Assembly (NCBI GenBank): GCA_934167305.1
Contig: CAKPKQ010000003.1
Location: 9,773-73,772, forward strand
Source of the DNA: an uncultured Clostridia bacterium
GTDB lineage: Bacteria > Bacillota > Clostridia > TANB77 > CAG-508
Length of the DNA: 64,000 bases
Direction of reading: 5' to 3'
The translations under genes were made by a program, and so were the position numbers. Numbering within the stretch: position 1 is the first letter of the stretch; each line of letters begins with the position of its first letter. This document shows positions 28,052 through 37,532 of this stretch, piece by piece. The notes under the pieces are model-generated. The model did no database searches. It saw nothing but the letters and a program-made list of their open reading frames with translations, and was not told the origin of the DNA.

Positions 28052-29351
28052 ATGAAAACAGTTGTAATAGGTGGTGGACCAGCTGGAATGATGTCAGCCA
28101 TTAAAGCAAGTAATATGCGGAAATGATGTTCTTCTGTTAGAAAAAATGGAGTCCTTAGGGAAAAAGCTTTTAATAACAGGAAAAGGTAGATGTAATATTA
28201 CAAGCTCACTTCCAATTGAAGAGTTTATACAAAACGTACCAGGAAATGGTATGTTTTTGTATAGTAGCTTTAATAACTTTACTAACCAAGATATAATTAA
28301 TTTATTAAAAAAAGAAGGATTAAGTGTAAAAGAAGAAAGAGGACACAGAGTATTTCCTTCAACAGATAGTGCAAAAGATGTGTTAAATGCCCTTTTAAAA
28401 ATATTAAAGAAGCAAAATGTACAAATAAAAACAAATGCAAAAGTTGAAAAAATATTAGTAAAAGATGAAAAAGTTATAGGTGTACAAGCAATTATAAATG
28501 GTACAAAACAAACTATAAATGCAAATAAAGTTATTTTAGCAACAGGAGGAAAAAGCTACCCAGTAACAGGTTCAACAGGGGATGGATACGAACTTGCTAA
28601 AGAATTAGGGCATACTATAACAAAAATAAAACCATCTTTAATACCATTAACAGCTAAAAAAGAAGATTTAGAATTATGTAAGGAATTACAAGGACTAAGT
28701 TTAATAAATGTATCTATAAAATTAATAGACACACAAAAAAATAAAACAATATATGAAGATTTTGGAGAAATGTTATTCACACATTGGGGAGTTTCCGGTC
28801 CAATAATTTTAAGCGGTTCTGCACATTTATTAAGATATAAAAATGTAGAAGATTTGCTAAATAAAGGGCAAATAGAATTAAGCATAAATTTAAAACCTGC
28901 TCTTACAGCTGAAAAATTAGAAAATCGTATAATGCGAGATTTTAATGAACAAAAAAATAAAGAATTTAAAAATAGTTTAAATGATTTACTACCAAAAAAA
29001 TTAATAGAACCTGTAATTAGATTATCTGGAATAGATAAAAACAAACAAGTAAACTCAATAACTAAACAAGAAAGAAAAAATTTAGTAAATTTACTACAAA
29101 ATTTTAAAATTAAAATAAGTGGTTTTAGACCAATAGAAGAGGCAATTGTAACATCTGGTGGAATATGTATAAAAGAAATAAACCCAAAAACAATGGAATC
29201 AAAAATAGTACAAGGACTATATTTTGCAGGAGAAGTAATAGATGTTGATGCATATACAGGTGGATTTAATTTGCAAATTGCATGGTCTACAGGGTATACG
29301 GCAGGAATAGCAGAAAGGAACGAAAGTAATAATGAAAACTATTACGAGTAA
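28052..29351 (+). pseudogene. BaiN/HI0933 family flavoprotein gene, frameshifted near the start
   Basis: The frame begins at ATG 28052 with the FAD motif VVIGGGPAGMMSA, then hits TGA after 24 codons. The rest of the protein continues one frame away (NDVLLLEKMESLGKKLLITG, GRCNIT, ATGGKSYPVTGSTGDGY, then GEVIDVDAYTGGFNLQIAWS). Deleting the C at 28118 (ATGCGGAAAT to ATGGGAAAT) restores one continuous gene of about 432 codons. As it stands, only a product lacking the FAD-binding start could be made, from ATG 28146. BaiN-type proteins are NAD(P)/FAD-dependent oxidoreductases; their role here is unknown. It overlaps yigZ by 20 nt. Confidence 0.85.
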
Positions 29352-29958
29352 TACAGAAGCTGAGATAGTTGAAAAACGATCAAAATTTATAGGTAATTTG
29401 TATTATGTTGAAACAGTAGAACAAGCTGAAAATAAACTAAAAGAAATAAAAAAGAAATATAATGATGCTAGACATAATTGTTTTGCATATAGAGTTTATG
29501 ATAAAAATACAGTTATAGAAAGAGCAAATGATGATGGAGAACCGAGTGGTACAGCAGGTGCACCAATGTTAAACTTGCTTTCAAAATCAGATCTTGTAAA
29601 TTGCATTATTATTGTGACAAGATACTTTGGCGGAATTTTACTAGGAACAGGTGGACTAGTAAGAGCATATACAGAATCAGCTAAACAAACATTAAACAAA
29701 GCGCAAATAATTGAAATTGAGCCAGGCAAAGAAGTACAAGTACAACTACCATATGATAAATTAGGCGAATTTCAGCATTATTGTCAAAAAAATAATATAT
29801 CAATACAAAATGTTGAATATAATCAAAATATAGTTTGTAAAATACATATAAATAACGAAAATATAGAAAAAGCATTAAATGACACAATAAAAAGACAATA
29901 TAATTTGCAAAACGTAAAAATTTTGAATGATATTTATTTGAAAACAAAAAATATGTAA
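29332..29958 (+). CDS. YigZ/IMPACT family protein
   Basis: 208 residues. The UPF0029 N-terminal domain has the signature DARHNCFAYR, then ANDDGEPSGTAGAPML and VTRYFGGILLGTGGLVRAY. A DUF1949 C-terminal domain follows (about 135-205). Members have been linked to translation control by homology to IMPACT, but the bacterial role is unclear. It begins inside the end of the flavoprotein frame and is probably coupled to it. AAAGGA lies about 11 nt before the ATG. Confidence 0.93.
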   Translation: MKTITSNTEAEIVEKRSKFIGNLYYVETVEQAENKLKEIKKKYNDARHNCFAYRVYDKNTVIERANDDGEPSGTAGAPMLNLLSKSDLVNCIIIVTRYFGGILLGTGGLVRAYTESAKQTLNKAQIIEIEPGKEVQVQLPYDKLGEFQHYCQKNNISIQNVEYNQNIVCKIHINNENIEKALNDTIKRQYNLQNVKILNDIYLKTKNM

Positions 29959-30048
29959 TTTATTCTAGTATAAACTTAATATATGTGTAAAAAAGAATAA
30001 CAAAATACATACTTTTACAAAAAAATGGAAGAATTTTCCAAAAACCTA

Positions 30049-30077
30049 TTGCAAATTTTTTATATTAATAATATAAT
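30049..30077 (+). promoter_or_regulatory. Promoter for spo0A
   Basis: TTGCAA at 30049-30054, 17-bp spacer, TATAAT at 30072-30077. I could not see a convincing sigma-H site. Confidence 0.6.
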
Positions 30078-30123
30078 TATGACTGTAAAAAATTTACAAA
30101 TATAAAAATAGGGGGAAAAAATT

Positions 30124-30942
30124 GTGAGTGAGAAAATAACAGTGCTTGTAGCAGATGACAACAAAGATTTTACTATGACATTATCAAGTTATTTAGAAAA
30201 AGAGGAGCAAATAGAAATTGTTGGGATTGCTAAAGATGGAAATGAAGCATATGAAATGACAGTAAAACTACAACCAGACATTTTATTATTAGACATTATT
30301 ATGCCACATTTAGATGGTCTAGGAGTATTAGAAAAGTTAGGAGAAACAGAGCTAGCAAAAAGACCATTAGCAATTATTTTATCTGCTGTAGGGCAAGACA
30401 AAATAACACAAAAAGCAATATCATTAGGAGCTCAATACTATATTGTAAAGCCTTTTGACATAAATGTTTTAATAAAAAGAATGAAAGAACTAAAAAATTA
30501 TCAACCTTCACAACTAAGAGGAGGAATAATTACAAGAGAAATAAAGGCTCAATATATTGATATAGCACCTGAGAAAAAGAAAGATCAGGATAGTCTTGAA
30601 GCACTTGTAACTAACCTTATTCATGAAGTTGGAGTACCAGCTCATATAAAAGGGTACCAATATTTAAGAGAAGCAATAATGATGGTAGTTAAAGATACAG
30701 ATGTTATAAACCAAATAACAAAACAACTTTACCCAGAAATTGCATCTAAGTACCATACAACCCCAAGCAGAGTAGAAAGAGCAATTCGTCATGCAATAGA
30801 AGTTGCATGGGGAAGAGGAGAGCAAGGAGCTGTTGAAAACATATTTGGCTATACAATTTCTGCAGCCAAAGGAAAGCCAACAAATAGCGAATTTATAGCG
30901 ATGATTAGCGACAAATTAAGGCTTGAATTAAAGTCTGCATAA
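30124..30942 (+). CDS. spo0A: Sporulation master regulator Spo0A
   Basis: 272 residues, GTG start with GGGGG upstream. The receiver domain (1-125) has the acidic pocket VADDNKD, phosphoacceptor Asp57 in [10 protein letters not shown] and the conserved Lys in VKPFD. The C-terminal DNA-binding domain (about 155-270) has the Spo0A hallmarks [19 protein letters not shown] and [19 protein letters not shown], the recognition helix. Phosphorylated Spo0A switches cells into sporulation. It is followed by a likely small RNA gene on the same strand. Confidence 0.98.
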   Translation: MSEKITVLVADDNKDFTMTLSSYLEKEEQIEIVGIAKDGNEAYEMTVKLQPDILLLDIIMPHLDGLGVLEKLGETELAKRPLAIILSAVGQDKITQKAISLGAQYYIVKPFDINVLIKRMKELKNYQPSQLRGGIITREIKAQYIDIAPEKKKDQDSLEALVTNLIHEVGVPAHIKGYQYLREAIMMVVKDTDVINQITKQLYPEIASKYHTTPSRVERAIRHAIEVAWGRGEQGAVENIFGYTISAAKGKPTNSEFIAMISDKLRLELKSA

Positions 30943-30992
30943 AACCATGAAGTTTTTATTGGTTGATTTATAAGTGAAAATAACCAAATTAC

Positions 30993-31021
30993 TTGAAAAC
31001 AATAGAATAAATGAGTATAAT
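30993..31021 (+). promoter_or_regulatory. Promoter of the small RNA downstream of spo0A
   Basis: TTGAAA at 30993-30998, 17-bp spacer, TATAAT at 31016-31021. Confidence 0.7.
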
Positions 31022-31027
31022 AAATAT

Positions 31028-31112
31028 AGAAATAAGGAGCCACAAAAAGTGGTTGCCGATATTTGTGTTAAAAAATGCACACTCTAATTACAAGTAGAGT
31101 GTGTATTTTTTT
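31028..31112 (+). ncRNA. Candidate small RNA of about 85 nt between spo0A and the VWA gene
   Basis: A near-consensus promoter ends about 7 bp before this stretch and a strong terminator closes it, with no reading frame or SD-start pair between. The 5' half can form GCCAC/GTGGT. I do not recognise a known RNA family. It could also be the leader of the VWA gene, but that gene has its own promoter at 31205. Confidence 0.55.
31077..31112 (+). terminator. Terminator of the candidate small RNA
   Basis: ACACTCT / AGAGTGT hairpin followed by seven Ts. Confidence 0.85.
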
Positions 31113-31204
31113 CTTAATATATGCAATTTTACAATATTTATGAAATATAAATATTGCCTGCCTATTAAATATTCAAAATATTAATTAAAAATATGTTTAA
31201 AATA

Positions 31205-31233
31205 TTGAAAAAAAAATTGCAATTTGTTATACT
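31205..31233 (+). promoter_or_regulatory. Promoter for the VWA surface protein
   Basis: TTGAAA at 31205-31210, 17-bp spacer, TATACT at 31228-31233; AAGGAGG and ATG follow closely. Confidence 0.65.
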
Positions 31234-31259
31234 AATTGTATATACATAAGGAGGAAAAA

Positions 31260-33833
31260 ATGAAAAGTAATGCTATAAAAATAATTGTAGTTTTTATATT
31301 AATAACTATAACATTAATGAGTCCGATAACTGTTGTGTATGCAGGTTTTATTGATAGTGCTAGAGGTGAATCAGGTCCAGCACCAGAATTTACACCACCA
31401 GATACACCACCATCAACACCATCAGAACCATCAAAACCATCAGAACCATCAGAGCCAAAACCATCAGAGCCATCAGAAAGACCAAAAATAGTATATGTTG
31501 ATGTGTATTGCAAGGATACAATAGAAGGAAATGTATATGAGGACTTAGGACAAATAAAACCACCATCTGCTGGAAATGACAGTTTGAGAAGTGGTTTTAG
31601 TCTTGAAGGTATAACAGTAAATTTATACAGAGGAGATGTAGGAGGAGAGCTAGTAGCTTCTACCGTAACTAAGGAAGATGGAAGCTATTCTATTTCACCT
31701 GGTTCAGATGGTACATATACCACTGAATTTGTATTTGGAAAAGTAAGTGATGGCATGTTAAATAGTACTGCACTTGTTAAGAGTGCTTTAAGATATAATG
31801 GGCAAGATTATTATGCTGAAAGACTTAATCTTAAAGAGAAGAATGATGAAGGTAAGGATGTGGTAATTCCTGGGGGAGAAGAAAAAGACACTCCTAAAAC
31901 ACCTGAGGAAATTGACATAAAAGAAGCAGGAAAAGGATGTGCTCAAGTGTTTATAGCCCTTGACTGTTCAAATAGTATGAGATCTGAAGAAAATAAAATG
32001 ACATTACCAAATGGAGACAAAGTAACTAGACTTCAAGTTGCTGTAGATGCTACAAAAGAATTAATTAATTCATTATTAAACAATGGACAAAATATATATA
32101 TTGGTTTAGTATTCTTTTCTGGGACATGTTATAGAGCAGCATCACTTACAAAAGATATTGATTTACTAAATGCATGTTTAGATGATATTAATTCTAATGG
32201 CTGGTGGACACATAATACCAATATAAAAGGAGCATTAGATAAAGTAGATGAATCTTTTTATTATGATAAAGAAAATGGCGAATGGGGACAAAACAGATAT
32301 GCAGTAATAGTTTCTGATGGTGTACCAACATCAGATGGAAACACTAATGTATATAATAATGATTCTGCTGAAGAAATAAGAAGAAAAATTAAAGGACCAA
32401 TAGCAGAAAGTACAAGAAAAAGATTACAGGAATTAAGACAATATAATGAAACAACAGGAGAGGTAAATGGTGCAAAAGTTGCAGCAATATTCGTAAAATC
32501 AGATGATCCAGAAGAAAATGAAATTGTAGATTCAATATTTAATTTACCATCTGTTTCAGATATATTTAAAAGTGCAGATGAGGCTCAAGATGTAATAGAT
32601 GCTATATCAGATGACATTGAAGAGGATATTGAAAAAAAATCTGAAGAAAAAGAATATACTGTAGATACAGGTAAAGCTACTTTTTATGGATATGAAGATG
32701 AAGCAAGAAGACAAGAAGTATATAATAATTTTAAAAAATGTACTTATGGAAGCACTACTCCGGGTGATGCAAATACTATTCTATTTGATTTGATAGATAA
32801 ATATGACGGAAGCAAAGAAGCTAGAGATAAGGCTAGAGAATTAAGTGATAAAACATGGATGAAAGTCAAGGGGGGTACATATGCTATTGAAACAATTCCA
32901 AGTCCAAATCCACAATCTTACACTGATTCTGAAGGATATACTACAGTAACAACGTATCACTCAGACCCATATAAAAATCAAGACTTATATTTGGCTAGAA
33001 TACCTGAGTTTTCACTTATTACTAAAACAACAATTACAGCATTAAAAATAACATTATCAGATGGACAAATGTTATATACAGATACTAAAGAAGTTGGAAG
33101 TGATTTACCAATTATTGATTATATAGATGCTGAAATTGCACATGGTGCAACAGTTGAAGTAGAATATAGCATAAATGTAAAAAATAATTCATCAACACAA
33201 TGTAATTATTTAGAAGTTATTAATCATTTACCTAGTGAATTCATGTTTAATGGAAATACAAAACTAATTACTGAAAACAAAACCAATAGCGAAGTTGGTT
33301 GGAAAGTCGTATCACTGCAAGAGCTATATAATACAGGCTATGTATCTGAAGAAACAAAAAATATACATGGAAATAAAATAAGCCTAAAAGCTGTTTTAGA
33401 CAATGATGGAAAGGGAGAAAATGGATTTTATATACCACCAAATGGTGAATATACATTAAAGCTTGTTACCTCAAAAGTTGCAAGTGTAAATACTATATAT
33501 GAGCTCGACTGGAAGGATGATGCTGAAATATTAGTATACACTAACCATGCACATAGAAGAATGGCATACTTAAGTGACACCTCGCTAGGTTATACTACAC
33601 CTGACTTGAGAAACTATAAAGTAAAAAGACTTGTAGGTGTTTACCCAGGCGATAGTAAAGATTTTGACTGTTCTGCATTAACAAATTCACTTACTATAAT
33701 ACCACCAACAGGAGTAGAAAAAGAAAATCTATTAATTACATTATTAGAAAACAATAAATTAACAATAACAACATCAATAGCATTTATGCTTGTTATAGCA
33801 TATATACTAAAAAAGATTATAAAAAGAAAATAA
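31260..33833 (+). CDS. Large VWA-domain surface protein
   Basis: 857 residues from ATG 31260 (AAGGAGG 6 nt upstream). Signal peptide (1-28), then a Pro/Ser/Glu linker of repeated PSEPSKPSEP units, an SdrD-B/Cna-like domain (about 90-190) and a VWA domain (about 218-440). The VWA domain has the metal site FIALDCSNSM and a later VIVSDGVPTSDG. Beta domains follow, and a C-terminal membrane helix (about 830-850) with a KKIIKRK tail. The stretch IIPPTGVEKEN before the helix resembles a sorting signal of the PPTG type. It is probably an adhesin or pilus-like subunit on the cell surface. Confidence 0.85.
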   Translation: MKSNAIKIIVVFILITITLMSPITVVYAGFIDSARGESGPAPEFTPPDTPPSTPSEPSKPSEPSEPKPSEPSERPKIVYVDVYCKDTIEGNVYEDLGQIKPPSAGNDSLRSGFSLEGITVNLYRGDVGGELVASTVTKEDGSYSISPGSDGTYTTEFVFGKVSDGMLNSTALVKSALRYNGQDYYAERLNLKEKNDEGKDVVIPGGEEKDTPKTPEEIDIKEAGKGCAQVFIALDCSNSMRSEENKMTLPNGDKVTRLQVAVDATKELINSLLNNGQNIYIGLVFFSGTCYRAASLTKDIDLLNACLDDINSNGWWTHNTNIKGALDKVDESFYYDKENGEWGQNRYAVIVSDGVPTSDGNTNVYNNDSAEEIRRKIKGPIAESTRKRLQELRQYNETTGEVNGAKVAAIFVKSDDPEENEIVDSIFNLPSVSDIFKSADEAQDVIDAISDDIEEDIEKKSEEKEYTVDTGKATFYGYEDEARRQEVYNNFKKCTYGSTTPGDANTILFDLIDKYDGSKEARDKARELSDKTWMKVKGGTYAIETIPSPNPQSYTDSEGYTTVTTYHSDPYKNQDLYLARIPEFSLITKTTITALKITLSDGQMLYTDTKEVGSDLPIIDYIDAEIAHGATVEVEYSINVKNNSSTQCNYLEVINHLPSEFMFNGNTKLITENKTNSEVGWKVVSLQELYNTGYVSEETKNIHGNKISLKAVLDNDGKGENGFYIPPNGEYTLKLVTSKVASVNTIYELDWKDDAEILVYTNHAHRRMAYLSDTSLGYTTPDLRNYKVKRLVGVYPGDSKDFDCSALTNSLTIIPPTGVEKENLLITLLENNKLTITTSIAFMLVIAYILKKIIKRK

Positions 33834-33842
33834 ACTAAAAAT

Positions 33843-33878
33843 AAATCTCAAGTTTTAACTAACTTGAGGTTTGTTTTT
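33843..33878 (+). terminator. Terminator after the VWA gene
   Basis: AAATCTCAAGTT / AACTTGAGGTTT hairpin and T tract; the T tract abuts the next promoter. Confidence 0.85.
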
Positions 33879-33879
33879 G

Positions 33880-33908
33880 TTGACTAATAAACTTGGTGAA
33901 TATATAAT
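33880..33908 (+). promoter_or_regulatory. Promoter for the NrdD-like operon
   Basis: TTGACT at 33880-33885, 17-bp spacer, TATAAT at 33903-33908. Confidence 0.75.
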
Positions 33909-33939
33909 AAACGTAGCAAAAAAATAAGGAGGACTAATA

Positions 33940-36111
33940 ATGTTAATTGAAGTTCCAGAAAAAGTTGCTAAAAAAATAGTAGTAAAAAGAGATGGAAAAA
34001 AGGTTGAGTTTGACGGAGCAAAAATTGCACTTGCAATTCAAAAAGGATTTGGAGATATTGTAGGAAATGAAAACCCTAAAACCGCTAAATATAATGAAAC
34101 AGATGTAAATAAAGTATATAGTAAGGTATTAGTCAGAATAGAAAAATTAGATTCTGACAAAATAAAAATAGAAGAAATTCAAGACTTGATAGAAGAAGAA
34201 CTAAAAAATGCAGGCTATCATGATGTATATGGAGCTTTTGCAAGTTATCGTGAAAAAAGAGCACAATCAAGGCAGTTATTTTTTGATGAAAAAAAACAAC
34301 ATAAATTTTTAAAAGCACTAGAAAATCTGGGTTTAAAATCTGCCAATGTTGAAGAAAATAAGAAAGAAAAAAATAATGATAGCGAAACAACTATGGGAAA
34401 TATGTTTCAATATGCAAGTACAATTTCAAGGCAATTTGCAATAACATATTTAATGAAAAAGAAATTTTCAGAAGCACATGAAAATGGAGACATATATATT
34501 CATGGAATGAATTTTATTCCTACAGGCACCACAAGTTCATGCCAAATAGATATAAGTAAATTATATGATGATGGATTTTATGTAGGAAATAATTACATAA
34601 AAGAACCAAATGGAATAATTGCATATTCAAATTTGGCAACTGTTGCAATACAGGCAAATCAAAATGACCAATATGGTGAGCAAAGTATACCTGCATTTGA
34701 CTATTATATGGCACCAGGAGTTCTTAAAACATTTAAAAAACAATTAAAACAACTTATTTTTGACTACTTAGAGCTAACTGACTTTGATAAATTTATAGCC
34801 ATAAATGGAATTGAAAGAGAAATAGATAAAATAAATACTATTGAATTTGAGCCAAGTATATTTGATAAATATTGTAGAGAATCAGAAGAATTAAAAAGAA
34901 TGTTTAAAATTGCATATAATAAGGCAATTGAAAAAACTAAAAAGTTAACAGAACAAGCAATGGAATCATTTATATATGACTTAAATACAATTCATTCAAG
35001 AGCAGGAAATAGACTACCATTTTCATGTATTAATTTTGGAACAGACACAACACCAGAAGGCAGAATGGTGACAAAATCAATACTAAATGCAATAAATAAC
35101 GGACTAGGACATGGAGAAGAATGTACTTTTCCAGTGGCAATTTTTAAAATAAAAAATGGTACAAATTATAATGAAAAAGATACAAATTATGACTTACTTG
35201 AATTGGCATGTTCAGTTGCAGTGAAAAGAAAAAATATTAACTTTTCATTTTTAGATGCAGAATTTAATTTGGATAACTATAAACAAGGAGATTATGACAC
35301 AGAAGTAGCATACACTGGAATAGGTAATAGAGTATTAGAGAATATGGTTGACTCAAATAAATCAATATCAGTAGGTAGAGGAATATTATCTACAACATCA
35401 ATAAATTTACCAAGAATAGGAATAAAACATGGAATTATTTCAAGTGATAAAGCTGATATAAATGGATTTTTTACTGACCTAGAAGAAAAATTAGATTTAG
35501 TAAAAGATCAACTGCTAGAAAGATATGAAATACAATGCAAGAAAAATGTATATAATTTTCCATTTTTATTAGGGCAAAATGTTTGGATAGATAGTGAAAG
35601 ATTAAAGGATAATGATAATTTAAAAAAGGCACTAAAACATGGAATTTTAAATATTGGTTTTAGTGGATTAGCAGAATGTTTAAAGGCTTTAACAGGAGAA
35701 CATCAAGGAGAATCTGAAAATGCTCAAAAATTAGGACTTAAAATAATAGAATTTATGAGAAAAAAATGTGATGAGTATTCTGAAAAATATAATTTGAATT
35801 TTAATTTAGTTGCAACACCTAAAGAAGAAATATCAAATAAATTCATAAAATTAGACCAAGCTATTTATGGAAAACTAAAAGGAATAACAGATAAAAGTCG
35901 TTATACAAATTCTTTTCATATTCCAGAAGGATGTAAAATATCTACTGTAGATAAAATTAAACTAGAATCAAAATATCATAGTTTAACAAATGGAGGACAT
36001 ATTGCAATAGTACAAATAAAAAATGGAAGCGCAAAAGATATTATGAATGTTATAAAGACTATGCAGGAAAATGGAATTGGGTATGCAAAAATAGTTAATA
36101 TGGAGAAGTAA
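33940..36111 (+). CDS. NrdD-like protein lacking glycyl-radical and catalytic-cysteine sites
   Basis: 723 residues, clearly related to class III anaerobic ribonucleotide reductase. It has an ATP-cone (about 8-105, VVKRDGKKVEFDGAKI), SSCQIDISKL, RAGNRLPFSCINFGTDT and NINFSFLDAEFNL. Active enzymes have AYMGCRTRV at the thiyl-radical site; here it reads AYTGIGNRV (Ile461 for Cys). The protein stops at GIGYAKIVNMEK, just before the zinc ribbon and the RRxxGY glycyl-radical segment. No such sequence follows in any frame. It is thus probably not a reductase; a nucleotide-sensing or partner role is inferred from the intact ATP-cone. Two bases separate it from the DUF4116 gene. No nrdG is nearby. Confidence 0.88.
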   Translation: MLIEVPEKVAKKIVVKRDGKKVEFDGAKIALAIQKGFGDIVGNENPKTAKYNETDVNKVYSKVLVRIEKLDSDKIKIEEIQDLIEEELKNAGYHDVYGAFASYREKRAQSRQLFFDEKKQHKFLKALENLGLKSANVEENKKEKNNDSETTMGNMFQYASTISRQFAITYLMKKKFSEAHENGDIYIHGMNFIPTGTTSSCQIDISKLYDDGFYVGNNYIKEPNGIIAYSNLATVAIQANQNDQYGEQSIPAFDYYMAPGVLKTFKKQLKQLIFDYLELTDFDKFIAINGIEREIDKINTIEFEPSIFDKYCRESEELKRMFKIAYNKAIEKTKKLTEQAMESFIYDLNTIHSRAGNRLPFSCINFGTDTTPEGRMVTKSILNAINNGLGHGEECTFPVAIFKIKNGTNYNEKDTNYDLLELACSVAVKRKNINFSFLDAEFNLDNYKQGDYDTEVAYTGIGNRVLENMVDSNKSISVGRGILSTTSINLPRIGIKHGIISSDKADINGFFTDLEEKLDLVKDQLLERYEIQCKKNVYNFPFLLGQNVWIDSERLKDNDNLKKALKHGILNIGFSGLAECLKALTGEHQGESENAQKLGLKIIEFMRKKCDEYSEKYNLNFNLVATPKEEISNKFIKLDQAIYGKLKGITDKSRYTNSFHIPEGCKISTVDKIKLESKYHSLTNGGHIAIVQIKNGSAKDIMNVIKTMQENGIGYAKIVNMEK

Positions 36112-36113
36112 AA

Positions 36114-36641
36114 ATGGACGAATTTGATGTAAAACAAGCAGATAGCAAAGAATACGTTTTAAATATGGTAAAGCAAGATGGGAAACTATTAGACTTGGCT
36201 TCACAAAGGCTACAAGATGATGAAGAAGTTGTAATGGAGGCAGTTAAACAAAATCCAATATCTTTGGAGTTTGCAAGTAATAGATTGAAAAATAATGAAC
36301 AAATAGTAATGGAATCAGTTTCGAGAGTTGGATGGACAGCTTGTTATGCAAGCGAAAAACTAAGAGCCAATAAAGAAATTATGCTACCAGGATTAAAAAT
36401 AGATGGTCAAATATTATATTATGTATCAAAAGAATTAAGAGATGACAAAGAAGCTGTTTTAGCAGCTGTAACAAATAAAGGGTTAATATTAAAATATGCA
36501 AGTAATAGATTAAGAAGAGATAAAGAAATTGTGTTAGCGGCAATAAAACAAGATAAAAGGGCAAAGGAATATATTGCATCAGAAGAACTAAAAAATGATG
36601 AAGATATACAATTGATATTAAATCCACCTCAAGAAAATTAG
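36114..36641 (+). CDS. DUF4116-like repeat protein coupled to the NrdD-like gene
   Basis: 175 residues made of about six tandem helical repeats of 23-25 residues, such as ISLEFASNRLKNNEQIVMES and LILKYASNRLRRDKEIVLAA. This matches the DUF4116 pattern (YASxxLRxDKExVLxA). No signal or membrane segment. Such helical repeats usually form a binding solenoid. Its ATG lies two bases after the stop of the NrdD-like gene, so the two are almost certainly cotranslated. The function is unknown, and a physical link to the NrdD-like protein is inferred from position only. Confidence 0.8.
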   Translation: MDEFDVKQADSKEYVLNMVKQDGKLLDLASQRLQDDEEVVMEAVKQNPISLEFASNRLKNNEQIVMESVSRVGWTACYASEKLRANKEIMLPGLKIDGQILYYVSKELRDDKEAVLAAVTNKGLILKYASNRLRRDKEIVLAAIKQDKRAKEYIASEELKNDEDIQLILNPPQEN

Positions 36642-36779
36642 TCATTATTATTTAAATCCTCCATTAGTGTTTTTATATCTGTATAACCATCATATACACA
36701 AATGCAACACAAAAATAAAATTCAAAGAAAATAGAATATTTTAAATAAAAACATCAAACAATAAGTAATGGTGATTTAA

Positions 36780-37025
36780 ATGAAAATATCGTGGCTTAAA
36801 TATGAACAAGATAAGAGAAGTTTTCGATTACCAGAAACTTTAGGGTTTGATGTTTTTTATTTATCAGATTTAGAACAAACAGATAATAAAATGAAAGAGT
36901 TAATAAAAAATAATTATGACACAATTGTTATTTCAAATGAAGTTGCTGGGTTTTCAGAAGATATTATAAAAAAATATCAAAAAAGTAAAGATATAAAAAT
37001 AGTAATTTCTTTAGACAAAGACTAA
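36780..37025 (+). CDS. Small protein of unknown function upstream of yyaC
   Basis: 81 residues, alpha/beta in pattern (MKISWLKYEQ, DTIVISNEVAGFSEDII, KIVISLDKD). The second half is reminiscent of the small Rossmann-like V-ATPase subunit F, but the match is weak and I do not assign it. GGTGATTTAA precedes the ATG. It ends 12 nt before the YyaC-type gene and probably shares its transcript. Confidence 0.6.
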   Translation: MKISWLKYEQDKRSFRLPETLGFDVFYLSDLEQTDNKMKELIKNNYDTIVISNEVAGFSEDIIKKYQKSKDIKIVISLDKD

Positions 37026-37037
37026 TAAAAATAGAGT

Positions 37038-37478
37038 ATGAAAAAAATGAGCTATACTTTTGTATGTATTGGGACAAATAAAATAATATCAGATTCATTT
37101 GGACCTAGAGTTGGTAATAAACTTAAAAAGGTCTTTTACTTAAGCCCAGAAATAAATGTTTATGGAACAATGAAAAATCCAATACATTTAAAAAATGCTA
37201 TGTTATTTTTAGATGAAATAAAAAATGAAAAACAAATTATTTTAATAGATTCAGCTATTGGAAAAAAAGAAGAAATTGGAAATACTTATGTTAATAGAGG
37301 TGGCACAGAAATAGGAAAGGCTTTTAATAAAAGTATATATTTTCCGGCTAATTTAAATATAAAAACTGTAATTGGATCAAAAGAATATATGCCCAATTAT
37401 TCAATTAATCAAATAGAAAAAATAGCAGATGATATTGCAATTAAAATTGCTAATATTGTTTTAAATTTACCTGTATAA
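37038..37478 (+). CDS. YyaC-type spore protease family protein
   Basis: 146 residues of the DUF1256/YyaC family, relatives of the germination protease GPR found in spore formers. Diagnostic motifs are CIGTNKIISDSFGPRVG at about 10-26, ILIDSAIGKKEEIG and VNRGGTEIGKA. YyaC is made during sporulation; its substrate is not known. The start could be the ATG at 37038 or 37047; neither has a strong SD. Confidence 0.88.
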   Translation: MKKMSYTFVCIGTNKIISDSFGPRVGNKLKKVFYLSPEINVYGTMKNPIHLKNAMLFLDEIKNEKQIILIDSAIGKKEEIGNTYVNRGGTEIGKAFNKSIYFPANLNIKTVIGSKEYMPNYSINQIEKIADDIAIKIANIVLNLPV

Positions 37479-37532
37479 AAAAATATAATTTGGAAAAAAT
37501 TGAGTTATAAACATAAGAAAGGAAAGAGAAAG

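Noticed and set aside
30943..31259. Known riboswitch between spo0A and the VWA gene
   Set aside because: The 85-nt transcript has no match to riboswitch cores that I know, and the following gene has its own promoter.
36639..36715. Minus-strand frame reading like the end of a protein (YDGYTDIKTLMEDLNN) after the DUF4116 gene
   Set aside because: Only about 20 codons, no start and no family match that I can name; too short to call a remnant.
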